Part shown: positions 50,926 to 63,517 of the stretch, piece by piece | How the letters are laid out: each line of letters opens with the position of its first letter | Position numbering within the stretch: the stretch's first letter is position 1 | Program-made: the position numbers and the translations under genes | Source: Meandrina meandrites | Taxonomy: Eukaryota; Cnidaria; Anthozoa; Scleractinia; Meandrinidae | Reading direction: 5' to 3' | Length of the DNA: 64,000 nucleotides | NCBI GenBank assembly: GCA_963693305.1 | Contig: OY855904.1 | Location: forward strand, 44,624,315 to 44,688,314 | The notes under the pieces: generated by a model | Database searches by the model: none | What the model saw: the letters and a program-made list of their open reading frames with translations, nothing else | Told to the model about the DNA's origin: nothing

Positions 50926-52418
50926 TGCAATATTATGCTGTCACAAAATGTACTTCAGTAAGCAAGATCTGACATTTTGAAACCGTTAGTATAAAATTCC
51001 ATACACAATATTCCAAAATGGCGGAAAATACATTATTATTTTGTCTTCACCTTAATTGGCCCTCATTGCCTTGATCATTGTTCAGAATTAAAATGAATCT
51101 TTGGCCTAAAACGAGGCAACCAGGGCCAATTAACATATAGGTAAAAAGAATAATGTATCTACCACCCTTTGGGAATGAGGTGTACAGTATAATGTATGTA
51201 TGTATGTATATAAAAACAAAAAATGAGACTGAGGTCAATTTAATTAATCCTTTGCTGTAAGTGTGGTCACTCATTTGGATACATACATTGTAAGCTATAA
51301 GATCTCACAAAATGTGCCAAAACATTAAGATTTCACATTGTAAAACCCCAAATTAATGAATTCTACTTAAAGAACACAAAGAAAATATTTACCACAAAAA
51401 CAATTCAGCCACTATAAATACAGGCTTTTGATGTTACTTTGCAGTGTATGTATACATGTAGTCAAAATGGCTGAAGGCCTTCTGCTTAAGTGGTTAAAAA
51501 AATGCCTTCACTTATTCAGATTATATTTCAGTGTGAACAGATTTGAATGTTCAATTATAAATACATGTAACTTCAATCATTCATTAATCCATACATGTAC
51601 ACCAACAGATCAGAGCTGCCATTTTGAAATCAAACAGCTAATTGGAATACTGATGTTGAATATGGCAAAAACTACTAGGATTGTTTCCATCACCCTCCAA
51701 ATAGAAAAAAAAAATGCCTCTAAAATATGATTGAAATCATCTTTGTGTGACAGAACAGTAATTTCTCGAGGCTAAGTTTACGTGGGACTACACTGAACGC
51801 ATTCCAAACTGAACCGGACTGGATTGGCTTTTGTTCACAGTGTACATGTACCTGGAATCGTTCTGGAACTGGTCAAGTGCAGATCCAAAACTGGACCTGC
51901 AAAATAGCAGTGTTGGATCTGTTCCAGACTTGTTCCATAACAGTCCCATGTAAAAATGTCTACATGTATGCGGTGTGGTTTACAGTGTAAACGAACATGT
52001 AACCTCAGTTGCAATTGTGTGGCTTTGACATCTGGCCGTGATGCAAAATTGCATGTACATCGTGTACATGTATCTACCACATGTACATGCACATGAAACT
52101 CTCATGAAAGAGAAAAAATTCAAATTTTGCTGTGTTGGAAATCAGAGAAATACATGTATGTACATGTAGCAATGCAAAAATTGAAATTGCCAACAATTTT
52201 AATTTTTAAGCCATATGAGATGGCCACATAATTTTCTAAGAATATGATGTGTTCAATTTTTATGCTAACATATGTTTTCCATCCAGTGATTTCTTTGAAG
52301 AGTACTCAACTAATTGTGACCTTTCTGTATTAAAAAAATGTAAATTAAAAATTACCAAAATGCCTCTGTTTGTTGTGTTTGTTGACAGTTGTTAAAATCT
52401 TGAATGCTATGAAAATGT
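50926..52418. other. Host flank rich in TACATGTA, no gene recognised
   Basis: Repeated TACATGTA/ACATGTAC octamers between about 51450 and 52170, plus a short TATG tract near 51195. No coding exon recognised. Confidence 0.5.
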
Positions 52419-52705
52419 GGGAGGCGCGGTGGCCTAATGGTTAGTGCGCTGGACTCCGGATAGGGTTCGGGTTTGTGCCCTTGCCGGGGCACTGCGTTGT
52501 GTTCTTGGGCGAGATACTTTACTCTCATAATGCCTCTCTCCATCCAGGTGTATAAATGGGTACCAGCGAATTTACTGCTGGGGTTAGCCCTGCGATGGAC
52601 TAGCATCCTGTCCAGGGGGGAGTACAGTGCAGCAATACTCCTAGTCGCTTCATGCTACGGAGACCGGGATAAGCTCCGGCCTGATGGGCCCCTAGGCTCG
52701 TACAG
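52419..52705 (+). repeat. tRNA-derived SINE, nearly full length
   Basis: It starts GGGAGGCGCGGTGGCCTAAT. The A box is TGGCCTAATGG, with a B-box-like GGTTCGGGTTT at about 52465-52475. The body (CACCAT-free, with ATAAATGGGTACC) ends CTGATGGGCC. It is the reference for the split SINE and shows what the insertion interrupted. Confidence 0.85.
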
Positions 52706-52719
52706 TGTATACTTAACAA

Positions 52720-53680
52720 TTATTCTTTGAAATCGAGGTGAATAGTGGCAGAATATTTACCGAGCCGCGTAGCGGCGAGGTAAATATTCTGCCGCTATTC
52801 ACCGAGATTGAAAAGAATAATTGTTTTAGTATATACAGACGAAGTGATCTCAAAACAGACAATCTAGACATTTTCAAAAGGAAACCTATGAAAGGCAATT
52901 TTATTGACGTCTAATTTGACGTCTCAATTCATGCGTGAAACACGTACAAAACTATTTACAGATTCTTTTAACATGGCAAATACACAATCTTCGATAAAAT
53001 CCTCGTCAAAATGGTCCTTTTACACAGTTCAAATCGGCTACTTTAATCGCAAGTCTGCTTGGAATCGATAACTGATCAAACAAAGTTTTCGAAGTTATCG
53101 AGAAAGGCTTGTTGTTTGGCTCGTTGCGAAGGTGCCTGTCAATGGCGGCTCGAATTGAGGTGAGTGTTTACCTTGTTGTAATATGACCTGTCTTGTTTTC
53201 TTGCGGAGATATAAAACTTCAATTCTTCTTTTTCTATTTCCCCGATTTCGGTGAGAAATTCGTTCTGTCAGGCAAACCAGTCTACAAAAATACTCGTAAT
53301 GAGACAAATTGTAGTCGTGAAGATTAATTGCTGCCTATTTAGCGATAGGTCGAATTGATCACAGTATTAAATTATCTCGATAAACAAACTGAAAAACACT
53401 TGTTTGCAAAACATGACTTCTTCAGTTATCTTTAAAAACTTTTAGGCCAGAGTTCGTTGCCTTCTTGGTGTTTTCTGGCTCGCTGTCGTCTTCTATTTGC
53501 ACTATTTTTGATTCTGAAACGCTAGCGAAACGCGAGTTTACGCCGGCCATTTTGTTTTGTTTTATGGGATAATGCATTATCCACTCGGTAGCGAGTGAAT
53601 AATGCGGCATTAGCCCGAGATAGCGAACCAATCAGATTGCTGGAATAGCCAAGATCACTGAGTGTGTATATACTAACTAC
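52720..53680. mobile_element. Hairpin and inverted-repeat element with a recombinase first exon
   Basis: 52738-52830 is a hairpin (AACAATTATTCTTT and AAAGAATAATTGTT arms, inner GAGGTGAATAGTGGCAGAAT). TAGTATATAC (about 52828) is mirrored by GTATATACTA (about 53664). On the minus strand the enclosed part carries an ATG at about 53550 with a Crypton-like N terminus (FASVSESKIVQIEDDSEPEN, then KKATNSGLKVFK). A CCAATCAG box lies about 80 bp upstream. This is the same architecture as 11868-12165. No catalytic region is found. Confidence 0.5.
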
Positions 53681-54419
53681 CTTTATGCTATGAAAACAAA
53701 GTGACTCAATAAAATCATACGGACAAATAGTTTCAATGATAAATGTCCGTGAAAATGATAAAAAAGATGAAAACATGTTTCTGAGAACAGTCATAATAAT
53801 TCAACAAATTCGTGCGATGCAGATTATGTGTTCAACAATAATATCCATCATCTGTACATAACAGATATCATATGCGATATATGTAGGTTGCCAAGATTCG
53901 TCCAAGAAACCCTGCAAAGTGCTGCAAAGCCACAATTTTTCTTGCTGCAGATAGTGTTTCGTTGGCAATTACATGTACATGTAGTTGAACCAAAAAAAAA
54001 ACAATTATCCTGCTCAATCTTGTGGAATATCATTTGATTTTAGCCAGGTTGGCATTATATTGCCTCGTCGACTAAGTATCAGGCAATGTTCTGCCCTATT
54101 TCACAGGATTATTGGTGGTTTTCACTGTCACGCAATAAAAAAATAAAATCGAAACCGTTCAACGACAGAAGTTATGGATTTCAGATGTTATAGAAGATAA
54201 ACAGATAAACCATTTGTCCAAATCACAGGTCTGTGCGGCGCACTGTTTGCGAGTTATTTGCCGAAACTTTCCACGCAAATTTATAAAGCTCAGTATGGAG
54301 ACGCCATATTTGTGTCCTTCCGAGGGGCACAAACACGGCCGCCGTGACGTCAGAGAAAACATCTGGAACTTAATTTTGCTATTAATAGCGACTACTATTG
54401 GCTCATGATCTATTATACT

Positions 54420-54612
54420 TGGAGCAGTTGATGTTATCTTTCTAGACTTTTCAAAGGCATTCGACAAAGTTTCCCACCAACATCTCTTTTTAAAACTGAA
54501 TACCTATGGAATTAAAGGCCAGTTACTTGGTTGGATTAGAAATTTATTAGTTGGAAGAAAGCAGAGAGTGGTCATTGAAGGTCATGCATCTAATTGGCTA
54601 GAAGTTACATCT
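54420..54612 (+). pseudogene. LINE reverse-transcriptase fragment
   Basis: About 62 codons of the RT palm region with VIFLDFSKAFDKVSHQHLFL and GWIRNLLVGRKQRVVIEG, the standard non-LTR RT motif 3-4 pattern. There is nothing before or after in frame, so it is an internal fragment that is cut off at the satellite array. Confidence 0.85.
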
Positions 54613-54696
54613 AGAAGTTACAAGTGGTGAATTGTATATCATTAGTGAGACTTGGGGTGTATTACAAGTGGTACGACTCGTACGAGTCGTACGAGC

Positions 54697-54728
<32 letters not shown>

Positions 54729-55525
54729 GTACAGTTGGTGAAGTGCATATCATTAGTGAGACTTGGGGTGTATTACAAGTGAGAAAGTGAGAAAGCGTGA
54801 GAGCCCAAACATGCTAAACATCTTCGTTCTAAAACATGAGATCCCAAACACGCTTAACACAATGAATATTCTTCGTTCTTAAAGCGCGATAGCTCAAACA
54901 CGCTTAACACAATGTATATTCTTCGTTCTTAAAGCGTGATGGCCCAAACACACTAAATATAGTGTATATTCTTCGTTCTAAAAACATGAGAGCCCAAACA
55001 CGCTAAACACAATGAATATTCTTCGTTCTTAAAGCGTGATAGCCCAAACACGCTTAACACAATGCATATTCTTGCCCAAACACGCTAAACACAATGTATA
55101 TTCTTCGTTCTTAAAGCGTGATAGCCCAAACACGCTTAACACAATGCATATTCTTCGTTCTTAAAGCGTGATAGCCCAGACACGCTAAACACAGTGTATA
55201 TTCTTCGTTACGAAGAATATACATTGTGTTTAGTGTGTTTGGGCTGCCGCGCTTTAAGAAAGAAGAATATACGTTGTGTTATATGCAATTCACCACTTGT
55301 ACGACTCGTAAACCATTGTTTGACGACCCGTACGGCTCGTACGACTCGTACGAGTCGTACCACTTCTAATACACCCCAAGTCTCACTAATGATATGCAAT
55401 TCACCACTTGTACGACTCGTAAACTATTGTTTCACGACCCGTACGGCTCGTACGACTCGTACGAGTCGTACCACTTGCAATACACCCTAAGTGCCACTAA
55501 TGATATGGAATTCACCACTTGTACA

Positions 55526-55556
<31 letters not shown>

Positions 55557-55635
55557 GCTCGTACGACTCGTACGAGTCGTACCACTTGTAATACACCCTA
55601 AGTGCTACTAATGATATGCAATTCACCACTTGTAC

Positions 55636-55667
<32 letters not shown>

Positions 55668-55835
55668 GCTCGTACGACTCGTACCACTTCTAATACACCT
55701 CAAGTCTCACCAATGATATGCAATTCACCACTTGTACGACTCGTAAACCACTGTTTCACGACCTGTACGGCTCGTACGACTCGTACGAGTCGACCGATGC
55801 CATTTACGACTCGTATCAGGTCGTGTATATTGGAC
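54613..55835. repeat. Palindromic satellite array
   Basis: Three parts. 54613-54780 holds minus-oriented copies of a unit rich in TCGTACGACTCGTACGAG. 54805-55210 holds about nine copies of a 50-bp unit (CCCAAACACGCTAAACACAA, TATTCTTCGTTCTTAAAGCG), with a short inverted part to 55280. 55282-55835 holds five copies of the first unit in plus orientation with a 111-bp period (37 codons, which explains the long spurious ORFs). The outer parts are inverted relative to each other. Confidence 0.88.
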
Positions 55836-57035
55836 AACCCTCCTTGTTGGGACAATTCTGTTGTATTATTTGGGAACGCACTTAACTCCGTCAGTGCCTC
55901 TCTCTAGCTAGATATTTTATCACTTGGTTCCCCCTGTCTTATACTTAAGGAAACAAACCAATCTACTTCAAAAAAAAGGCCCTGTATCAATAATTACTGA
56001 CAAGTGGAAAAGGGATATTCTACAGTCATTATTATGGATGGGTGATTCAAAATAAAACTACATACATACAAACGTAATCTTTGAATTTCTCAACAATTTT
56101 TATTATCTATCATTAAGAAGTGAATCCATGAGTTTTAACAGCTATAGAGAAATTTGGTATGATTTGATGCTGTTTCCTTGACTAGTACATGTACCTGCCT
56201 ATAGAAAGTAAATTTCTCCCCTTTTTAAAATTGAGCCGAATCCCTCGGCTGCATTGCCTTTATTGAATGATATGATCATTTCAAGCCATTCTCAGTCATG
56301 ATTGACAAATGTTGGTTGTTAAGGTAACCACTGACTGCCTTATGATGACTGCATCTTTGCAGTGAGATTCCAAAAAATGACCACATGCGGTGTACAACGT
56401 AATATTTCCACAACTTCTTTGTTGCTGACCGGAATACTACGTGACTGGTCTGCCAAAGCACAGCAAGTTGTTGACTCCGTGCCTTGTTAGCTTAGTCGAC
56501 ACAGATGCATTACCAGTAAGTTGCTTACATAATGCCAATGACGTCAACGCGAGGGATCATGAACATTTCATGAGATTTGAATAGCTAATTTATTGGAAGC
56601 CTAATAAGTACAGATTATGAGCTGATCTGTTCAAAACGATAAAAAATTACCAAGCTTCGAAAATGTGAATATGATTCCAAAGCTTGAAAACGCAGGCTAT
56701 ACGCCCGCTACGTTTAGGCGAGATAAAGCGATTAACATGGCATCCGTTTTTTCAAACATTGACCTAAAAATGCATGTTCCTGATTTTTGGCATGTGCGTT
56801 TGTTATATTTTCATAGGAGAATAAACTTAGAAAAATAGAACTGCCCACGAAAAAAAGGTATATTTTTTTACTGACAGGAATAATAAGCAATTATTGGATG
56901 AGATTGAGCATGATATCATGAATTATTAAAATTATCGGAAACGGAGGCAAATCCCTCAGCCATATTTTTAAAAAATTGACAGCACTACACAGACGAGGGG
57001 CTTGGAAACTAGGCGGACTTTGAACTCGACATTAT

Positions 57036-57235
57036 TTAACAAATAAAGAAGCCTCGACTGTGCTCTGTTCTGTTGTAAAGCACGCAGGAAGCGGCGAGAG
57101 CACGAAAGAAGTGTAGGGTGAAACACGAGCCGTTAGGCGAGTGTTTCTCCCTACTTCTTGAGTGCTCTAGCCGCTTCCTAAGTGCTTTACAACAGAACAG
57201 AGCACAGTCGAGGTTTCTTTATTTGTTTTATAATT
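57036..57235. repeat. Long hairpin at the left end of the Crypton-like insertion
   Basis: AACAAATAAAGAAGCCTCGA and TGTGCTCTGTTCTGTTGTAA are matched by the inverted copy ending TTTCTTTATTTGTT near 57228. Arms are about 80 bp with few mismatches. Confidence 0.85.
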
Positions 57236-57645
57236 AAGTAATTCATTAATTTCCCCACGAATTCGCGCAATTTTCAAAACAAACGATTTTCAAGGGAATA
57301 GAGTTGGCGTCAGCGTACATCTGTACTCTGATAAAGTATGCAACAATTAGCCAATCACAAAGCTTCTTAGAATGGTCAAAATAATTTTATTGGTTCAATT
57401 AGACAACAGCTGTCAAAATGTCAAACCATCAAAGTTCAAAAACCATTAAAGTTCACAAGTCCGCAAGCTGAAAATGTCAAGTGAAATTCGAATTTAACAC
57501 GAGTCCTTGAAGTTCTTAGGACTTTTAGTGCAACAGAGGATAGAAAGTAGACTGTTCAGTGAAAACCGGCCGAATTATGGCCCATGAAAACTTGCACGTT
57601 GTTTACTTGACAATTGGAAAACAAATTGCTCAATGCTTGTGGCTG

Positions 57646-59247
57646 TTACTTTACAAACTGCTGCGCCGTGTTTCGCGAATCATTCACCAGCATCGGATTC
57701 AATGAAAGAGGATTGCTTGGGCCTGGAAGAGCCGGCTGCTGTGATTGCTGTGGCCTTCCACCCATCGCACTGGAAAGGATATCGGAACAGGATCTCAGTT
57801 GCTCACTTGAAGGACGGGCGTTGTGGTGTTTGAGGCTCGCTTCACTGCGGTGGCCCGAAATCGCCATGATGTGCCGTGATGGAACTTGTGCGTTGGACAA
57901 CAGCGTGATGGCAGTCGCTCTGACACTGTGATTGGTATACACTTTCGACAAGCATGCCAGTTGCGAAATTTCTTTCATCATTCCAGCAAGTTTGTGTACC
58001 CCCAGAGGTATGTTTTCGTACCAGACGTGCTCGTCCTGCTTCGCATTTCTTTTTGGATATTGGAAGAGTGCATCACATTTCGGATTGAGCTGATTGAGTT
58101 TCTGAAGGTACATCTTGAGGCATGTGAGGCCGTCAAGAAGTTGGTTATCTGATGTTGAATACATCCTAGCTTCCTTCTCCATGCTGTTTACGTCGTCAAT
58201 TCCACCAGGGTGGTTTTTCGTGGCCTCATCATGGGTCATCGAAACGTAGTCGCGTCCGCTCTCGTCCACCAAGAACTCGAAGCTTTGTTTTGTGAGTTCT
58301 CGTTGACCTTCGCGTCCGCGGCGACACCAGTACTAGTACAAGTTGATGTGAAACCAGACATTCCGCAGAAGGCCCCAAGGATTGTCTCCCTGAATTGCAG
58401 TGGAGGTTTTCAATTTCTGGAGGTCTGCTTCTGGAATGGCAGGTTTGTGCTTGGTGTTTTCTTTGTTTTCGCGCTTGTTTAATTTTATGACTTTGCAGCA
58501 ACTTGTTTGAAGCTTGAAATTCAACCCCTTTTGTAATAGAAATTCCTCGGTTTAGGGGTGGATTGTTTAGGTATCTCTCAATAGCGTTGCGAAATCCAAG
58601 AAATCCTTGTTCGAGCTTCGGTGTAGAATTGACGGAGGTTGTTGTCTAGCTCTTTGTTGGTCATTTCGTGAAGGCTTTTGCCAATCTTTCTTTCACGGCA
58701 CCAAGCTGTTTTGAAAACGCCAGAAAAAATTATTTTGTGGAATAAGTCTGAATAATTTTTGAAGAATACTATTCTTACATTTGTGTGTGTATTGGCTATC
58801 TATTTTAGTTTCGTTTGTTTGTTTGTTATCACACAAAAATGTAGCCGTGCGAGTAACCGGGTGTTTGTGTTGTTAATTCCGCACTTTAATAATAAGCTTG
58901 TGACATTTTCTAAAGTGAAACTCACCTTCAAAAACTCGAATAGCCCATTTTGTATTCTCTTTCGTGTTTTTTGTTTCTGCTCTCGTTATAATGTCGTCAA
59001 TTTCGGCGCTTGACTTGTTTACAAATCTTTGGTTGTTTGTTTTGTTGTTACTTTCCGGCTCGGTGTTTTGATCCGTAACTTGTACCGAAATTTCACCTTC
59101 TATCGCCCTGCAATTTGTGCTGTTACCAACAGGACTTTCTAAATTAACTGATGCTAAAAGCTCGTTTTCATTTTCGTTTTCCAGGTCAAAGAAGATGTCA
59201 GGGTCAAGAGAAAACCCAAGAGAAAAGCTCGGGAATTGGTCGGCCAT
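57646..59247 (-). pseudogene. Crypton-type tyrosine recombinase, frameshifted
   Basis: Minus-strand pieces cover the protein. The N terminus starts at 59247 (MADQFPSFSLGFSL) with AEIDDIITRAETKNTKENTK and KWAIRVFEG. Middle pieces follow (near 58670 MTNKELDNNLRQFYTEARTR; near 58560 RNAIERYLNNPP; near 58430 KHKPAIPEADLQKLK). The catalytic C terminus (58272-57646) has box II TNHSVRAT, with the H-x-x-R intact, and ISGHRSEASL. The tyrosine position reads His (SLKHHNARPS). At least two frameshifts or gaps separate the pieces, and the residue replacement would also kill strand exchange. Confidence 0.8.
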
Positions 59248-59679
59248 GTTGCCTCGATGGCGTGACAATTCCTCCGTACATCTGTACTCTGATAAAGTAT
59301 ACTGTTTCAGCCTATCAGAGCGCGCGTTATATGAAAACTTAATTATAAAACCCAATATCTGCTGCAGATATTGGGTTATCATGTCAACTTCACATGCTAC
59401 TGTGTATTGACTGGATGCTCTCGACCAAACACATTTCTGAAAGTAATTCTAATGTATAATCATCAGAATTAAGAGACACGAATTGTCGGCGAACGTGCTG
59501 ACAGCATCCTCTCCGAATTTCAGCCTATTTGGACCAGCGGCTGCCGACTTCGAACTCGAAATGCACGTATAACTCGCATAATTTTTACTTTCGAGAAACA
59601 GAGAAAAAAAAATTTCGGCGGCATTCAAATGTCATGAGATCATCACACCCTGTGGGACACCTCGACATTCTCTTAAACA

Positions 59680-60000
59680 ATTAGATTATGAGCTCGAGAT
59701 TTCTATCGCGTGATAGTTGACGAGGGCGCAGCCCGAGTCAACTATCACGCATAGAAATCGAGAGCGAAAAATCTAATTGTTTTAGTATAAATCTTTTCTG
59801 GAACAGCCTCGACTAGTAAACTGTCTAAATCTTCTTCACGGACACTTCGAAAACGTAAAGAACCGGCCGCCATTTTGTTAGCAAGAGCATACTGCAACGC
59901 TACTCACCATCTATCACAGAATAGATACTGGGTAGCGTAGCCAATCAGGGCGCGGCATTTGTGATAGAACGCTAGTAGATTTATACTAAAAAACAATAGG
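59680..60000. mobile_element. Hairpin/inverted-repeat element, copy B
   Basis: Counterpart of 11868-12165, with the recombinase-like first exon extended by 15 bp in frame. Confidence 0.5.
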
Positions 60001-62028
60001 ACTGTGACAGTTAACATGGGACAGGTACAAAGTACTGCGACAGCGTGCAGGAAATAATTCTCGAGTGAATAAACCGCTTTTTTCATGTCAAGTTAGAATT
60101 CCGAGGCGAAATTATCGTTTGATTCGCTGTGTTAGCGTTACAAATTTACATATCATTCGAACAATCTTCAAAATTATGACCATGTCAGAATTCACTGATT
60201 TTGGAATCGTATAACGCACGATGAACCACCCCATTTCGCAAGAGCACATATATTCCATAATGTTTATATCTAATTAGCAAAAGCGACATGAAACGGCATA
60301 CCCGAGACCTTATTGCAGTCTTTCACCTATTGTTTACCCGAAACTCTCGATCTAGCTTTCAATTTCTTCCAGTTTAAATTTATTCGCCGTCAATTGCCTC
60401 TGTTTCTTCGACGGTTCCCTGCAACCGTATCTTAGCGCAGCTGCTTGCGCTCATTTCGGCTTGCTCGCTTGCTTCATGATCGCGATCTTTATCGAATTAA
60501 TCCAGCCATTTTTCCTGGTTGTAAATCAACCCTTTGTTGCATTCCGCTAATTTAGCGGCCCACTCTTTGTCGAAAGTTTTTGTTTGTTTTCCGTGGCCTC
60601 ACTTTAGCCGTCGAAAACGGGCAAGATTGCTTTTTTCTTTGGCGGGCGAATCGCGCCTCAATTCATGTGACCACTTGCCAAGCTAATAAATTCCATTGGC
60701 AGAACTTGTCAACGCTCAATTAAGCAATTAACATGCAAACAATCTTGCTAGCGGCAGATGTAATATTTTACGTCGAGTTATCATTTTTTTTTTCTTAAGG
60801 ATTACCTTAAGATCTATCCAACCGCTGAAAAAGTAAAATTAGCAAAATGGTAAATTTTCCCCTTACTGATAACATAATACTGCGATAAGGAAATATTCAA
60901 CAGAGTACTTAACTGAACTATTAAATCGGGATTCACCTTGAGAGGCTTTTTTATCGTCACTATTAGCCCATAATGAATTGTAGCCGTAATTTAAGTCAAA
61001 CACGATGCCATTCTAAGCATTTTTAGAGCCGTTTTTTTATTGGGGAGTGGGGGGGGGGGGGGGGGGGGGGTGAGAGATTGCGCACAACTGTAACGGGCCC
61101 TCTTTGCACTCTTGATTGCGACTTTTTTTCGTTCTTTCTTTGTGGGTTTGGCTATATATTTCGACTGCATGTTCAAACAATACTGATTATTTTTAACGAA
61201 GCCAATTCAGGTCAAATCTTTCACCTTAGACTTGCAACATAACGTTTGCATAGGAACATCCATTTCAGTTACACCTCCAGCTCTCGCTCTGATTCTGTAC
61301 AAAAATGCCATTGTTACCTGTCCCCAAACTCTTCAATTTCTTGCACAGTCTCGTCTGGCATTGGAGTTTTGACTGTTTTGGTCGCCCAGACTCTTGAGGA
61401 AATTTATTTAACACAGTGGTATTGTGGCGATTTTAAAAAGATGATGGAAATAGAATTAGAATTCATGAAATAGCCAAAGAGGGAGCTCCGAATGTATTGA
61501 CTCGTCTTCTTTGCAATTATCTTGTAATTCAATGTATTATCATTTCAACTGAGCAAATATTTTATCTCTAAATGTGATTTATACTTCACTTTGCCCAGGG
61601 GCACACAGGACTGTTGACGCTCTTCATCAGGATGGTCAACTTTTATCACTCCAACTATTGCTTTGACTAACAAATTCGATTTGCAGTGGGAAAGTGCGAT
61701 CCAGCGTGAAAACCGTGCTGCAATGTGCTTCTCGGAGAGTGCGAGGAAATATAATTTCCAGAAAAAATTACAAGATCAACTAAATTCGAAAATACAACTG
61801 CGTTGTATTTCTTTTAATGTCAGTTCAACGTCTGAATATTAATTTCTGATACATCAAAGCAGTACTGGCTGCGATATCGGAAAACTATAGGCATTTAAAT
61901 CTCACTTGACTGAAAAGGCTCAACTTTCTCTATTTTTTTCTTCTCATTTTCAAACTAATTCGTGTTCCTTGATGCTAATCTAAAATTGCTCTGCAACATC
62001 GACAGTGGTCATTAACGGGGACCTGGGT

Positions 62029-62128
62029 TCAGCAACGAGCAACGGCATCTTCCTGCAGCTCAATAGTGTTGCCATTGGTATTCTTCTCAATGTCGTACTA
62101 GACCAGGCGATGCTGGATATAATGGATC
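62029..62128 (-). pseudogene. GFP-like fluorescent protein, last exon remnant (copy B)
   Basis: Matches 14205-14304 of copy A, including the shared premature TAG. The exon start and its acceptor are removed by the 87-bp deletion. Confidence 0.8.
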
Positions 62129-62373
62129 AATAAAACTCAATGGCTCTTTCATTTTTTCTTGTTGCTAAAGATAGTCGAAAAGGGAATTGAAAAATGTAAG
62201 CAATAATGAACTTCTTCAGTATAGAACGAAAGTGTAACTTTCACACTGCTTCATTTTCTGGCCGTTTACAAACATTTTAGCTAGTTTTAATTGTTATGAA
62301 TTATTGTTTATCGCCAAAAAAAAAAAAAACTTAACAGAACCGACTAATATTTGTGCCAATTATGCCGACATAC

Positions 62374-62513
62374 TTGTAGGTAGTTTGGTATTCGCAAGTA
62401 TTTTCTTGGTTGATGGCTCCCAGCCTAGCATCTTCCTTTGCACCACAGGTCCGTTTTCGGGAAAGTTAACGCCAATAAACTTGGATTTGTGCACGATGCA
62501 GTTCCCTTTAAGG
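62374..62513 (-). pseudogene. GFP-like fluorescent protein, internal exon remnant (copy B)
   Basis: 140 bp of the 210-bp exon remain; 70 bp covering DGVLKG to GGGSYR are deleted, shifting the frame. The acceptor is also lost (GACAG to GACAA). Confidence 0.8.
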
Positions 62514-62868
62514 TTGTCACAACAAAGGCAATGTATGAGTGGAAACAGGCAGAGGGAACATGTGGGATAGAAAAGATGTTAGAAGGAAATTATGACCATA
62601 TTGCACGCGCTTTCAGTGTTACGTGCATAGTGATTATCGTTTGACAAATGAGCAAACAATTATCAAAATCCACCAATCACAGCCCACAAGCCATCAGCTT
62701 ATAAACTCTTGGCTCATTTTCAAAGAAGTGACACGAAACTCCGGCATGTAATTGGTGTGATTGGTGTATTTACATCCTTGTCATGTCGACAAACTTTGAA
62801 AGACGATGCCGAAAGATGATGTTCAAACATAACGCTGAGCATTGTTCTAAAGTAAAGTTGTTGAGATG

Positions 62869-63517
62869 ATGTGAAATTCTGTTTAAAGTAGCAGGATGTG
62901 GCGCAAATAAATTATATCCACTTTGTACTGTAAATTATGTATGCTATTCGCCAAAAAATTAATATTGGTCTGCAAACACTTCCATGTGGTACTGATACAC
63001 TTTTACTTGTTTAGTTACATTTGATATAATAACTCGATTTATCCGCTACATGCCAGAGAGAAATTGCTGTACTGATGGCGTACGTTGAAGCCGTGCTCCA
63101 TCAACCGAAATTGTTTAAAAAATACATATCGAGTGTATTACGCAACCGGGAACTGATGCAGTCGACTCTGCCATGCCTGCATGTATGTACATGCTAGCAA
63201 AATGAAATGGAGGTCCAAATTATATTTTTTGAAGTGTGCACGGAATTCGTAGATATAAAGCTTTTATTCCAGTCGAGGGACGAGGTCTGCTTCGATCTGT
63301 AGCACGCGAACAGTACGTGCATTAATGAGCCCACTGTGCTCAGACTGCGGTTGACCTCAAGCAGCATGTGTACAAACTCGTGCCTGCCGCCTGTGTTTTG
63401 GTGATGTTTTGGTCGGTTTCGTGTACAAGTAGCGCAAAATTGCATTGTTTTTGGAAAGTGCCGTTTATACAGGTAAACGAATAACCGACTAACCGGACGA
63501 AGAGATGATCGGAGCGA
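62869..63517. other. No gene recognised
   Basis: Unique sequence after copy B, with no supported coding exon. Confidence 0.4.

Larger units (their letters stand above)
57036..59341 (-). mobile_element. Crypton-like insertion (2.3 kb), absent from copy A
   Basis: Exact comparison with copy A shows the extra 2306 bp between two ATTAT pentamers (57031-57035 and 59342-59346; single ATTAT at 11528-11532 in copy A). Cryptons recombine rather than cut and paste, and leave such short direct repeats. There is no matching terminal inverted repeat between the two ends. The insertion carries the recombinase pseudogene and a CGTACATCTGTACTCTGATA direct repeat near both ends (about 57317 and 59276). Confidence 0.75.
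55841..62868 (+). repeat. Segmental duplication, copy B
   Basis: Same content and order as 10303-15196. It starts inside the SINE body right after the satellite array. Relative to copy A it has the 2306-bp insertion at 57036-59341, the 87-bp and 70-bp deletions in the fluorescent-protein exons, and a longer G tract near 61050. Confidence 0.93.

Noticed and set aside
52419..52500. tRNA gene
   Set aside because: A and B boxes are present, but no cloverleaf or acceptor stem; the sequence continues into a SINE body shared with other copies.
54159..54467. 102-codon minus-strand ORF
   Set aside because: It overlaps the plus-strand RT fragment and has no domain.
54805..55210. CRISPR-like array
   Set aside because: The 50-bp units are directly adjacent, with no unique spacers, and the genome is eukaryotic.
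55194..55907. Several ORFs rich in Thr-Arg-Thr
   Set aside because: The 111-bp satellite period is a multiple of three, so spurious frames stay open. There is no codon-level conservation independent of the DNA repeat.
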